This document shows positions 24,960-35,579 of a stretch of DNA of 64,000 bases, piece by piece. Both the position numbers and the translations under genes were made by a program. Numbering within the stretch: the first letter of the stretch is position 1; every line of letters starts with the position of its first letter. The notes under the pieces were generated by a model. The model saw only the letters and a list, made by a program, of their open reading frames with translations, did no database searches and was not told where the DNA came from. This stretch comes from Phoronis australis (taxonomy: Eukaryota > Phoronida > Phoronidae), in the NCBI GenBank assembly GCA_002633005.1, contig NMRA01000010.1, forward strand, positions 207,846 to 271,845, read 5' to 3'.

Positions 24960-25130
24960 CGTGATGTCCTCTTAGTCTGCCAATAGCTGACTTTCGAAAT
25001 GGCCGCGCCATATTTAAATTCACTATCCCGCCAGGCGGCGATCAGATCTTTGGTAGACTGTCGTTCAGCGCCAGCTACTGATCCCATGAGATGCGGACGA
25101 TAGATTTCAACCTACTGGTATGACAGCGTT
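24960..25130 (-). repeat. Second copy of the zinc-finger gene 5' block
   Basis: It is homologous to 20765-20930 in the same orientation. Shared blocks include CCAATAGCTGACTTTCGAAA, the palindrome-like CCGCCAGGCGGCGATCAG, CCCATGAGATGCGGACG and ATTTCAACCTA. No zinc-finger coding exon follows it on the minus strand before 20.7 kb. It is therefore a spare promoter or first exon of gene 1, a relic of a lost paralogue, or a dispersed repeat. Confidence 0.65.
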
Positions 25131-26540
25131 GTTACTACATGTACATTTAGGGGGCAGATGGACACCTTTGGAGGGAGCTGGAGTCTACAACTCTTTCTGA
25201 CTCGAACAAGTATTCCGGCAATCATTGATAAATCGCAGTTAACTCGTTGATTTCATGAGGAACTCTTGCCTGGTCTATGCTTACAACAGTTCAGCCCTCA
25301 TAAGGCCTTGTTTGGGTAAGATATAGAGTATCAACAAGTGAAAGGTATTGTAGCCAATGTTACACGACACAAACCATTAATTATCCACTGCTAACCATAA
25401 AGAATACCAGTAATTTTGTGTAATATTTCCCAAAAAAATTAAAATATCGCAATAAGTAGATTACATCACTTTGATTATTTCCCTGGTTTTATATTTTCAG
25501 CAGTGGGAATTCGGAGTAGGGCTGCAGAAAATAGGATAATTTTCTACTGTTTGCTTAGCTATCAAGTCTTTTGATTTATTTATGTAGTTTTATTTCCACA
25601 AATGCATTTTTGCAACAACTATTTTAACAAGTAGAACACACTAGGATCAAATGTCATGAACTGTTTTATGTGTGCACTGATTTTTGCTTCGGTAAGCTAA
25701 AAAGCAGATATCACTGACGTCATACATATGAATGTGCACCATTGTGTAAGGTATGAGGAACAAAATAATGGAAGAAATTTTAAGTTCGCTGCATTTATTA
25801 ACCAACGGGATTACCGGCTGTGCCAGTTTGAAACAGTGAAATTTCTTGGTCGCTCCACTAAGCTGATGATGGAAGCCGTACCAGGAAAGTTGAGCGTATA
25901 CCAGGAAAACGAAGAAACATCATTATTTTCTTTCGAAGTCTTGTGCTTCAGTTTGCACAGTATCAAATTAGTTTTTTCTTGTCTCACCTTTATATAATGC
26001 TTTGTAAAACTTATGTACCAATAACGAAGTATGTAATCATGCTTTTGCAAATCGGACTGATGGAACATCCATCGATGAGTCTAAGAAAATACACCTTTGT
26101 TCCGCAGGTGACAGAAAACGAGAAAGGCCCCAATCATCAATATAAAGCAAGCTCACGTCATTTGATTAATTTTTTCTGTACCAAATTTACGATAATTATC
26201 TCCTACAGTCTTCTCAAACATATCGTGGTCACGTGGTGTACTACCAACGTGTACCGGTTAGCGTCATCGTTGCTCAAGGTAACCGTGTTGCGATTATGTG
26301 GGATATCGGGAATTCAGGATAACTACAGAACAACAGAGGTCAATACAGTAAAAGCGTGTGTTTCTGAAAGTAGAAACCCAGTAAAACTTGATCGACGACT
26401 TTTTACCAATCTGCCATTAATATTGGGTCACACTACTTCGTAAAATCTTGCAAAAAAGAAAGACTTATGGCAAAACTAAGTAATGTCGGTTATCTCAAAA
26501 ATTCTATTACACATTTCTATTACTATGCCGTCGTCCCTGT
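25131..26540. other. No gene recognised
   Basis: ORFs of 85-166 codons occur here (for example 25943-26443 plus), but none has a recognisable domain and their composition follows the AT-rich background. Confidence 0.35.
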
Positions 26541-27760
26541 ACGTCCGTCGTCCGCTGCTCTGTCTCCATAAACCTTTAATGTATGTTCATGAAACTTTGC
26601 GCATATAGGCTATTCCTTTCGTGAATGGGACGGCATAAGCAACTTTCGACTACCAGTGTGCCCCCTAGTGGCAATTTTAGTGTTTTACGTTTACCTCTGC
26701 ATCTTCAAAGTACGTCAACATATTTTTATAAAATTTGGCACGCACTTATGTTAGTGAGGTGACGCTACCGTCCCGTTTTCGGGTGGATTCGAGGTATTTT
26801 GCGTCACGTAGTGGCCATTTTTACTGTTTTCGAGCCTGTTTCGTGGCGTTCGCNCCCCCCCCCTCTACCACCCAAACCACTCAAAGATTATTTATACTGT
26901 GAAATTCGCATTACATGTTCCTACTGTAAAGAGGACAGCTAAAATGATTTTCCGACTTTGACAACTGTGGCGCCTCCTATTGGCAGTTTTGTTTTTTACA
27001 CCCACGGCTGTATCTCCTAAACCCTCTGAAGGATCTTTATTAAATTTAGCAAGTGTATTCATATGAAGTTGACAACGGACGACGACGACTTTCGGATGGA
27101 TCCGACGTACATTTTTTCCGGATGTTTATGGAATTTGCTAAACAGCCTTTTATAAAGAAACGATGACCTGTTCCTAATTTCGGATCGATTCGACGTATTT
27201 GGGCCATCTAGTGGCCATTTTACCTGTTTTCTAGTCTGTTTTTGGCGTCCGCCCCTCTATCAACCAAACCAAATTAGGTATTTTGAAAACTGGCTTTTAT
27301 GTTTCTACTGAGAAGATTACGGCTGATGATTTTCGGGCGACTTGGACCACAGTGGCGCTTCACAATGGTAGTTTTTTACGTCCGCATGCCTGTATCTCCC
27401 GATCCCTCCGCAGTATCTTTATTGAATTTATCAACGGACAAGGACTACATTAGGATGGATCCGACTACCGCTTGCCCCCTGAAGTGACATTTTTTGTTCG
27501 TTGTCCTTTGTATCTTTGTTGCAATTTTTATGAAATTCAATAAAGAGGGTTTCTATTAAAGAGTCAACAAGTTCTCGTTTTCGGATAAACTCTACGTAAA
27601 GCGGTCGTTTTCATTACCATGAAATTTTGCAAATACGTTTCTAGTAAGGAGACAACGACGGTCTTCTCATTTTCGGGCTCATTTGACGTATTCTGGGCCA
27701 CCCGGTGGCCATTTTAATTTTTTGAGTACTTTTTTGACATCAGTGTCTCCATCCACCAAA
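26540..27760 (+). repeat. 1.2-kb periodic repeat block, copy 1
   Basis: The phrase CTAGTGGC(A/C)ATTTT and variants recur at about 26665, 26806, 26966, 27207, 27352, 27475 and 27700. Between them lie alternating phrases (CCTCTACCACCCAAACCACT, TCTTTATTAAATTTAGCAAG, CTCCTAAACCCT). The same phrases in the same order make up 37350-38600. The block contains one N in a C run at 26854. Confidence 0.8.
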
Positions 27761-28366
27761 CCGCTTGAAGGATCGTTATGAACATTTGGAGACGTGTGCA
27801 TAAAACATCGTAACTGAAAGTTTCTGTTGAATCCCACCAGCCGTTTCTGAGATAATTCAGACATTTTTCTAGGGTCGTGCATATCCTTAAGTAAAGCAGA
27901 CTCCAGCAGATGCTCTCCATGTTAGGCTACGTCATGTTCTCCGTAAGACGGAAACGAAATGATAATTTGGAAATTATAACAGTCTTTTTTGATATTCATT
28001 TATTTAAAATCAAATTTGATCATGTTATTGATACCTTTGTTTTGCTGACAACGTGACCCAATTAACAAAAATCAAATTCTTCAGGCTTTCTAACATCAGA
28101 AATATACTTTTAATTTATAATTTCATGGATACTGGGCTAATAATCAGACGTATCGGTAAAATCCCACGTGACATACGAAGGCTGTCACAAAAGTCTATAT
28201 ACGAAATTTGTCAACTTAATGCAATATTTTGCTCTCATAAAACGGGTCCATGTTGTTTATAATTCATGGTCAAGTCCATCGCTTTACGAGAGCATGAAAG
28301 TTACATAAAGTACAGTGTGTATTTGTAACGCCAGTTTCAGCAATGTGGGCGTACATAATTGCAAAT
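27761..28366. other. 3' flank of zinc-finger gene 2
   Basis: No gene was recognised. An AATAAA-type signal on the minus strand (TTTATT near 28000) could serve gene 2. Confidence 0.3.
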
Positions 28367-30508
28367 TTACGAAACGGCCAACCATTGTTTATTCACCCGT
28401 ACTTTTAGCTTTGCACCATGCTTTTGTCTCATGTGTCTACCATGGCTGGAACTGTCCACAAACGACTTCTCGCATATATTGCACGTAAACGGGCGATCAC
28501 CACTGTGCAGTCTTTCGTGATAGACTAGAATCATTCTCTTTCTAAATCCTCGACCACAGTAAGAGCAAACGAAAGGTCTTTCACCTGTGTGTACACGTCT
28601 ATGAACAGACAAATTTTCTGACCTCAAGAATGACTTACCGCAGATGTCGCACGAGTGTGGCAAAACTCCAGTGTGTGATACCCGATGTTTTGCTAGCGCG
28701 TGTTCGGAAATAAATTTCTCTCCGCAAAAGCATTTGCGAGTAAATGGAGACAATGTTGGTTTCAAATGCTTATACCAGACGTGATGGGCCAGTTCGTTGC
28801 ACTGTGCAAAACGAATTTCACTCTTGCACCAATCACATTTAAAAGGGTGGGTTTCCGAGTGAGCATTTAACATGTGGTTTTCGAATTTTGTCCTGTCTGA
28901 AAACTCGTCTGTACAAATATCACACGCGAAAACTCTATAAGTACAGCGATATTTCACATGAAAGTTGTATCTCCCCTCTTCATCAAATCCGTACCAGCAT
29001 CTGCAACATTTAAATGCCCACAACTTTTTGGGAGGTTTTTTAGTTTTGGACTTGCAAACCTTGGGCTTGTGAACACTTGCATCTATGTCAGTTTCGTTAC
29101 AGGAAGACGTTGATTCATCGCCCGAGCTCCTACACTGAACATCACCCGGGTTCTTCTTGCACTGAGGACGTATTTTAAAATGTAAGTCCAATACTTTTCT
29201 GTTCAGGAAAACAAGACTACATCCCTTGCACTTGTGTAGTTTGGTGTGCAGATCTTGGTGACACCGGAGTTTTTCTTCATCATCGAATCCTTTACCACAT
29301 ATCATGCAGAACAACTGCCCCGGTTTACTCGTATGGATTCGATAATGCTTCTTGAAAGAGTCGTCGTCGTAGAAGGTTTTGCCACAAAACTCGCAAATGA
29401 GTTCGACGTGCATTTTGTGGAAATGTTTTTTCATTTCTGAATTCTTGTTAAAGCTCTCGCCGCATGCAACACAGCCGTTTGGGGGTACCTGGACATCACC
29501 TGCACTTGCAACTTTCTGTGAAACATCTCCTGCTGCCCTGAGGTGGTTAGCTTCAAGGTCAATTCCATCATTTTGATGAATATGTCTGGTGATTTGTTGG
29601 TATGGATAATTTGATGAAGGCAAGTCATCATTGCATTCTAACACGAGTTGAGTGTCTTCAAAGTTGTTATGAAAACGAGTAATTGACTGGCAGGTGTTGT
29701 AGTGATCAGTTGGTTCCTGTTTGACAACCTCAGTCTGGTTATGATGTCCGTATGGTGATTCATTTCCGAGCGAATGCGTGAGATGCGTTCTCTGAAAGTC
29801 GTGCCAATGTGGCTGATGACCGTTGTTCCACAAAGCACCACAGACGTTTCCAGTTGAAACACTCATGTTGACTGAATTTGGAAGATTACGTGGATATTGG
29901 CCAACTCGCTCAGAGTTATTACCCGGTTCCTGTCTACTACCTGCAGATTGGCCATGACGTCCAGGCAAGTCACCCAAGTGCGGCTGCGCATCGTGTCTTC
30001 TTTGAATGAATTGTGGTTGAACACCGTTATTCCACCAGGGACCGCCACCACTTCCGGTTGAAACTCTCTGATTGACCGAGTTTGCAGGAGATGGATATTC
30101 GGTAGCTGATTGACAGGCGATGGAGAAACTAACTGGGTCCTGTTTAACAACTGCAGATAGGTCGCGATGTCCAGCCCAGCCTTCCATGAGCGGTTGTGCA
30201 AGATGCGCCCCTTGACTTTCGTCCATGACTGTATTTGCACCAGTGATCCACCAGGGACCACCAGCATTTCCGGTTGACAATGAATGTAAGATTGAATTGT
30301 GTGGATAACAAGGATACCGGATACAACCTCGATTCGCGTATGGTGCCAATCCAGGTGACTGGAACTTATACGAGGCACATGCGTCGTACTGGTTTACAAA
30401 GAAACCAGAATTGACCTGTTGGTAGTTAATTGCGTTTCCAAAGTAGTGCATTGGTGTGACAGGCTGTCGTGGTGACGCTCCACAAGCCCAGGTTGGCGAA
30501 TACTCCAT
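28367..30508 (-). CDS. C2H2 zinc-finger protein 2 (11 fingers), 713 aa, paralogue of the 18.8-kb gene
   Basis: Single coding exon. The ATG at 30508 sits 14 bases after a TTTCAG acceptor, as in paralogue 1. Residues 1-345 are disordered-looking and hold about three copies (near 80-140, 150-205, 218-280) of the repeat GGPWWNNG..QPxW..QRxHLAQP...VVKQEP...CQS. Residues about 346-700 carry eleven C2H2-like fingers with spacing matching protein 1, including the odd fingers 5 and 8 and the acidic SSGDESTSS linker. HTGERPF and HSGDRPF linkers lie between fingers 9-11. The V-K-Q-E/D sites fit the SUMO consensus. The gene lies in the same orientation as gene 1, about 8 kb apart, so tandem duplication is likely. 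A nuclear regulator of unknown target. Confidence 0.9.
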   Translation of the reverse strand: MEYSPTWACGASPRQPVTPMHYFGNAINYQQVNSGFFVNQYDACASYKFQSPGLAPYANRGCIRYPCYPHNSILHSLSTGNAGGPWWITGANTVMDESQGAHLAQPLMEGWAGHRDLSAVVKQDPVSFSIACQSATEYPSPANSVNQRVSTGSGGGPWWNNGVQPQFIQRRHDAQPHLGDLPGRHGQSAGSRQEPGNNSERVGQYPRNLPNSVNMSVSTGNVCGALWNNGHQPHWHDFQRTHLTHSLGNESPYGHHNQTEVVKQEPTDHYNTCQSITRFHNNFEDTQLVLECNDDLPSSNYPYQQITRHIHQNDGIDLEANHLRAAGDVSQKVASAGDVQVPPNGCVACGESFNKNSEMKKHFHKMHVELICEFCGKTFYDDDSFKKHYRIHTSKPGQLFCMICGKGFDDEEKLRCHQDLHTKLHKCKGCSLVFLNRKVLDLHFKIRPQCKKNPGDVQCRSSGDESTSSCNETDIDASVHKPKVCKSKTKKPPKKLWAFKCCRCWYGFDEEGRYNFHVKYRCTYRVFACDICTDEFSDRTKFENHMLNAHSETHPFKCDWCKSEIRFAQCNELAHHVWYKHLKPTLSPFTRKCFCGEKFISEHALAKHRVSHTGVLPHSCDICGKSFLRSENLSVHRRVHTGERPFVCSYCGRGFRKRMILVYHERLHSGDRPFTCNICEKSFVDSSSHGRHMRQKHGAKLKVRVNKQWLAVS

Positions 30509-30509
30509 C

Positions 30510-31195
30510 TGACAGGTGGGACCTGAAAGGCACGAAATGGGGTGAGGGAGGCAGGAATTTGGTTCTTTGAGAGGAATTAATTAATACACAAGGCCGCCCT
30601 TGGAAAAATGTGGACATTTGATGATTATGCGTCAATGTGTAATAAACCAGTCTACTAGAAAAAAATTAATTTGGTCACCTACAATTACAATAAAGCTTGA
30701 GCTTGTTCTATACTTAAATGAAAGTTGATTTTGGACTTGAAAATAATTGTCGCCAGTTCGTTATTTGTCGAGACCTTGCTCGGCGCATAACATGCCCGTG
30801 GTGACAAGCCAATTTGTTAAGCTCCGTCTTTACTTGTAGAGAACTGTCAGCTCCTTCTTAGCCTATATTTGAATTAAAGTTTCTTCTTTCGGACTTACTG
30901 GCAGCTCTTAACGCATTGTTCTTCCCTCACAAGAAAAGTCACGGATGGTGAAATGTGTCAACCAACACGAGTGTAGTGTCGACATGGATCCCTTGGACAA
31001 AATCCTGGATCCGTGCCTGGAACCGTTTTCCACAATGACCTTAAGTAAGTTCGATGTGATTTGCCTTCAAATGCTTTGTCTTAAGAAAATTTGTTTACCA
31101 CACATTGGACAAAGGTATAATTGCTATTCCGGAGCAGCATCGGAAAGTTCTCTGTCAGAATATAGTCTGACAGTATTATTAGTTGTATTGTTTTG
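30510..31195. other. Upstream region of zinc-finger gene 2
   Basis: It begins with the acceptor of the coding exon (minus strand). No clear copy of the 20.77-kb 5' block was found here, so the first exon of gene 2 is unassigned. Confidence 0.4.
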
Positions 31196-31198
31196 TTT

Positions 31199-31837
31199 TG
31201 TTATTCAGTTTGATTGGTATGACCCCTGAGTTAAGTACTACAGAATAGTATGGAACTTTCTAGTAGACTTTGTTCAGTAGTAATGATGTAATTTGTTTAC
31301 TGCAGTATAGTGTGGAACTTTCTAGAAGATTCTAGCATGACAGTGGTTAATGCAGTCTGGAATATTCTAGAGACTAGTTTGTAGAATGGTTGGGTAGATT
31401 CAGGAAAGTTCTAGAATGTGCTTGAATTAATGTAAAGTTCTAGAACAATGCATTAGGCTATAAACCACGGGTTTGTGTTAGTCAGATCAAGTCAGTTCAA
31501 GAGAAGATCAAGTCGGTTCAAGAAAGTTAATCAGGAGAATTACAGTTGAGTTGCAGTGAACAGAATCAGCAGTTACAGCGACAGTCAATAGAGAGCCAGC
31601 TATAGAGACAGCAGGTTATTGAATCGACGAGTGTAACAGTTGCTGAACGTGTCTCAGAAGTTCATCACAAGTCAAGGCTTCGCAGCACTGGCTGGAGCAT
31701 AAACAGACATTACGTCGGACGTTTTGTTTAAGTAGGCTTGTGAACATACGGTCGGGATTAATAAAGGATTAACTCGAACCAGTCTTCAATCAATCGTCGC
31801 ACCGAAAGCTATAGCACCACTGCACCAGTCTGTAACA
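31199..31837 (+). mobile_element. Probable solo LTR with heat-shock-element-like U3
   Basis: The arrangement is LTR-like: tentative ends TGTTA (31199) and TAACA (31833-31837), TATAAA at 31459-31464 and AATAAA at 31760-31765. Upstream of the TATA box lie repeated GAAnnTTC units at 31253-31260, 31315-31332 (four alternating units), 31360-31367, 31404-31416 and 31438-31445. No target duplication was seen, and no gag, pol or second LTR in the window. The alternative is a promoter of an unrecognised heat-inducible transcript. Confidence 0.5.
31315..31332. promoter_or_regulatory. Perfect four-unit heat shock element
   Basis: GAActTTCtaGAAgaTTC matches the alternating nGAAn/nTTCn consensus bound by HSF trimers with no mismatch. 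It is 127 bp upstream of the TATAAA, with further partial sites between. Confidence 0.65.
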
Positions 31838-33140
31838 ACCTGTGCCCACAAACACACACGGGGAAAAACGTGACATTCTCGCTCCGTGGAACAGAAGTGG
31901 TAGAGAAATTGAACCATACCACAGAAATGGCGGCTACATGGCCGATAATAATGGCTTTCCGACGCGGAATTAATGTCCTCCTCAAAATTTTCGACGTGCT
32001 GTGCGTTCTGGTCCACATGGTTCAGGCATATTGTTGCTTTTCAGAGTTGACACCTCTTTGAAAGTTATTGGTACTCAGAGCTGTTAGTGAACTGCGGTGC
32101 ATCATTACTGAGTGTCCGATAGATGTACATTAAAAGATTGCGTTATCAACCGGTAGTGAGAGTCGCATTCAATGGGTTTTCTTTTCGCAATTGAATTCTG
32201 TTAACAACAAGGACCCTTAAACATGCAATCACATACAATCTAGTACTTCAGGGAAAAAGGTATTTTTTACAAGATGCAAAAATATTCATACAACAGAAAT
32301 CCTAAGGTGCTCTAGAGTATAGCGAATAACAAGAGACCTGAAGGAATACATGTCAAGTTGCTACTGCGCTGGAATCAACATCTCATTTCTGCTCTGACCT
32401 GCTATGCTGTGTTGGGTGTTGAAAAAGCCGAAACCGGGAATTTTCAAGCGGTAGGAATCTGTCACATACTTTATTGAGCATTTTTGTCACACCCTCACTG
32501 GCTGTAGGCACTCTTTTTGTGTTTTTTAGAGTATTGGGTCATTGGGTGGCTTGTATGAAATTATTTCATAGCAAATTGTTAAGGATGCCATTTATCATTA
32601 AACTGTGAATATGCAAATGAGGTACTGATTTACAAACAACCCCGGGTTTTCCGGTGGGTCCGAATAATCTCGCTGGTTTCCTGCGCGCCGCTGGGTGATA
32701 GCCAGCACGCAGGTATCATTTAATTTTTCTCGGGAATTTTTTTTACACCGGTGTTTCTCAACAGGTAGCGCTGATGGAAGAAGTGTAAATGTGGTCTGTT
32801 GTACCATAGACTATAGTACAATCTATGGTTGTACAGACAAATCGGTGCTTAAAATTTATGTTCAGGAAATCTGAATCCCAGAAATTGTGGTTGCGCCTTT
32901 TCAGAGTGCATCTTTCTACCCTCGCTAACTTGTGTTCACGTTGCTCATTGGGGCGTTCTGCCGTTGAGTGACTTAACCAAACCTGGAGCGGTTGTGAGCA
33001 TGTGATGACACCTAGCTCCTTTGTCAACTGCCAAGCACAGTCTTTTGTCTGATATGGCAACATGCCAGGCTTATTACAGACCACGTGTGAAAACAATCAA
33101 ACCCAGTACGTTAGGAAAGAATAGATTGTCATAACTTCGG
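31838..33140. other. No gene recognised
   Basis: AT-rich sequence with only short ORFs and no motif I can name. Confidence 0.35.
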
Positions 33141-33156
33141 TTGTAGTTGGGCGATT

Positions 33157-33267
33157 TAGGTGATTCAGAAACTAAACATGATCAGAATTTGACGAGGAAT
33201 TCAGAAATGCTTTTGGTTTGCGTTCAAATATGTCATAACTTAACTTTTATCTTTAACAGCACAGCGC
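33157..33267 (+). repeat. Inverted repeat, left arm
   Basis: It matches the reverse complement of about 35226-35338 with few differences, including AACTAAACATGATCAG and the TTTGACGAGGAATTCAGAAATG core. Short ORFs in both copies encode similar peptides, but no family is recognised. Confidence 0.8.
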
Positions 33268-33379
33268 AGCCAGGATCATTGTCTACTTTGCATACTGACA
33301 ATCCCACATGCGCCGGCAGTTGGACATTGCTAATCGGCGAACCTTTCGATAGTGATGTAATGAAAATCTGAGAAGTTTA

Positions 33380-34940
33380 CTTTTTGTAAGGGAGTTCCGT
33401 CACTATTAAGCTGTAAATGTTGAATTTTCAACCGAAACGCTTTGAGATTAATAACATTTATCACGTTGCACACAGTTCATATTCAATCCTTAACGAATGA
33501 GCCGAGTACTCACAAGGCAATTTACATCGCCTCCAACCAAAGTGCTACGTATTACCCAAGGACTCACAAGCCACGCAATTCACGTGACAAGTACGACTGT
33601 CTACCCGCAATACACACTGAATTATTTTTTCGAGTGCCTAATGGTTCCTACTTTCTACTTAATTGTCGAAGGAAATAACTATCACAGTAGGCCAATGGTG
33701 ATTCCGAGACCGTCGAGATACAAACTTTAGTTAATTTAGTCAAACATCCATAATGATGCACACTGGACTACTTAACTTGTTTTCATGTATCTGGGCGTGT
33801 TTAACACGGATTGACAGGTAGTATAGTGGTCCAAATTTCGAGAACTAGTTTCCTTTTAAATTCAATGGAGGTAATGCCAACAGAGGCGATGGTCATTGCC
33901 TATGGAGGTAAATGCGTATCAAGACACAAGAGCACTATACTTTGCCAGTACCAGTTATGTGTAGTAACTGGCACCCAATGAATATACTAAGTTTGGAATC
34001 TCATGAGCGCCACAGTTACAAAGCCAATCGAGTAATAGTGTTTGGGTTGGAATAAAGTAGACCACTGACCTTACCCGAATGGTATACGGAGGGTAATCGG
34101 CACATCCACCGCACTTCTTGTAAACAGTTTTCAGCCGTCATCAAACTTAGTAGAACTCAAGTTACAAAAGCCATGCCCACAAGTTATGAAACTCCAATTT
34201 TGTTCTCGATGAACAGGCCAGGTTGAAGGGACACGAGTTTCAGTGTGACTCAGCACTCAGCTGACCAAGTAGACCTAAACCCTAAATCAGTCAACTTACC
34301 TTTGAGCAATCGAGAGGTTTATAAATCTACTACGTCCCGCACACGCTGCCTGCTAGTAAAGTGTTTCCCGGCTGAATAATGAATAGGTCAGATTTATCTG
34401 ATAGCGAATCACAAAAGAAAACGCTGGGATATTGTGATTGCCAGCAGACTGACCCATTTCGAGTCACGGCTCCAGCTGTTTATTGCGACGTGTACCGGGC
34501 CGGGGGTTATTCGACTACGGTTTTGATGAAGTGTGCAGCTAAAATATTAGGATACCCATTCTTTTTGAGAGAAGCCAAGATGAAAGTTAGTTGAATTCAA
34601 CCCAGAATTTGAAAAAATAACCATTTTGACTTTAGTTTAAAGCTGCCTTCCACCCAATGTGTAGCTGACTTAAATAGCCTTTATAAGCAACTGACGAAAA
34701 TGTGTGGCATGACGCGCTTAAATTTCAAAGCATTCTTGTGTAGTTAAGATCTCTTGGTTTAGTGCTCTATTGTGAGGTGCTGCATGCCAGTCAAGGCGTG
34801 CTACGTCAGCCAAGTACTTGGGACATATCAACTATAAGGAGCATCGTTTGCATTGATGCACGTTATTTCTCTCGCCCTGTGTTCCATATAGCAACAACCA
34901 ACATCAGGCACGTAGGAAGATAAAATTTATTGGCGATCAG
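33380..34940. other. No gene recognised
   Basis: Lies between the inverted-repeat arms. It has ORFs of up to 78 codons without domains. Confidence 0.35.
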
Positions 34941-35025
34941 GGGGGGGGGGGGACAAACCAATGANNNNNNNNNNNNNNNNNNNNNNNNNNNNNNNNNNNN
35001 NNNNNNNGGGGGGGGGGGGGGGGGG
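34941..35025. other. Assembly gap inside a poly-G tract
   Basis: A run of G, then 43 N (34965-35007), then another long G run. The gap is probably due to failed sequencing of a homopolymer or G-rich repeat. Confidence 0.9.
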
Positions 35026-35225
35026 CGAATGCCATTACGGCGCTTTCCCGTTGAGCCCAACTTGTTCGATTGTGCTCAACAACCAGTTGGGAAGATGACC
35101 CCAGCTGTACGTAGTCTTACACGACTGATTAACTCCAATCTGGCATTTATGGTTGAGGGCCAGCTCTCTTTTGTTCGATAATTGCTCTGAGTCTCCAGTA
35201 AGATTGTATCTATAGAGTGACTGGG

Positions 35226-35338
35226 CTGTGCTGTTAAAAATAAAAGTTAAGTTATAACATATTTGGACATAAACCAACAGCATTTCTGAATTCCTCGTCA
35301 AATGCTGATCATGTTTAGTTTTTGAATCGCCAAAATCA
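35226..35338 (-). repeat. Inverted repeat, right arm
   Basis: Inverse copy of 33157-33267. The two arms bracket 2 kb that includes the N gap. Confidence 0.8.
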
Positions 35339-35508
35339 TAGGCATGCTCGCACATTTTTTACAGTAACCGGAGGAATATGGGAAATGGGACATCCTACGG
35401 TGTTTGGGGATTCCCTCAAGATTTTTACCCATTTTTTTGACGGTAACATGTATTTTGTTCATTTCAGAGGTTGTACCTATAACGCTTTACGAGTTAAACA
35501 TGAACTCC

Positions 35509-35579
35509 ACATGGGCGGTGCAGCACTGAAAAAGTGAGGGACTTTCAATCCCCCAGCCCCTTATGATGCGCCGCCCGTG
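35509..35579 (+). repeat. 71-bp hairpin repeat, copy 1
   Basis: The ends ACATGGGCGGTGCAGCACTG and ATGCGCCGCCCGTG are near-inverse of each other, with an inner G run facing a C run (CCCCCAGCCCC). Two further copies lie at 39165-39240 and 39249-39320. Confidence 0.8.

Noticed and set aside
25943-26443. 166-codon plus-strand ORF
   Set aside because: No recognisable motif, AT-driven composition and no splice or neighbour support.
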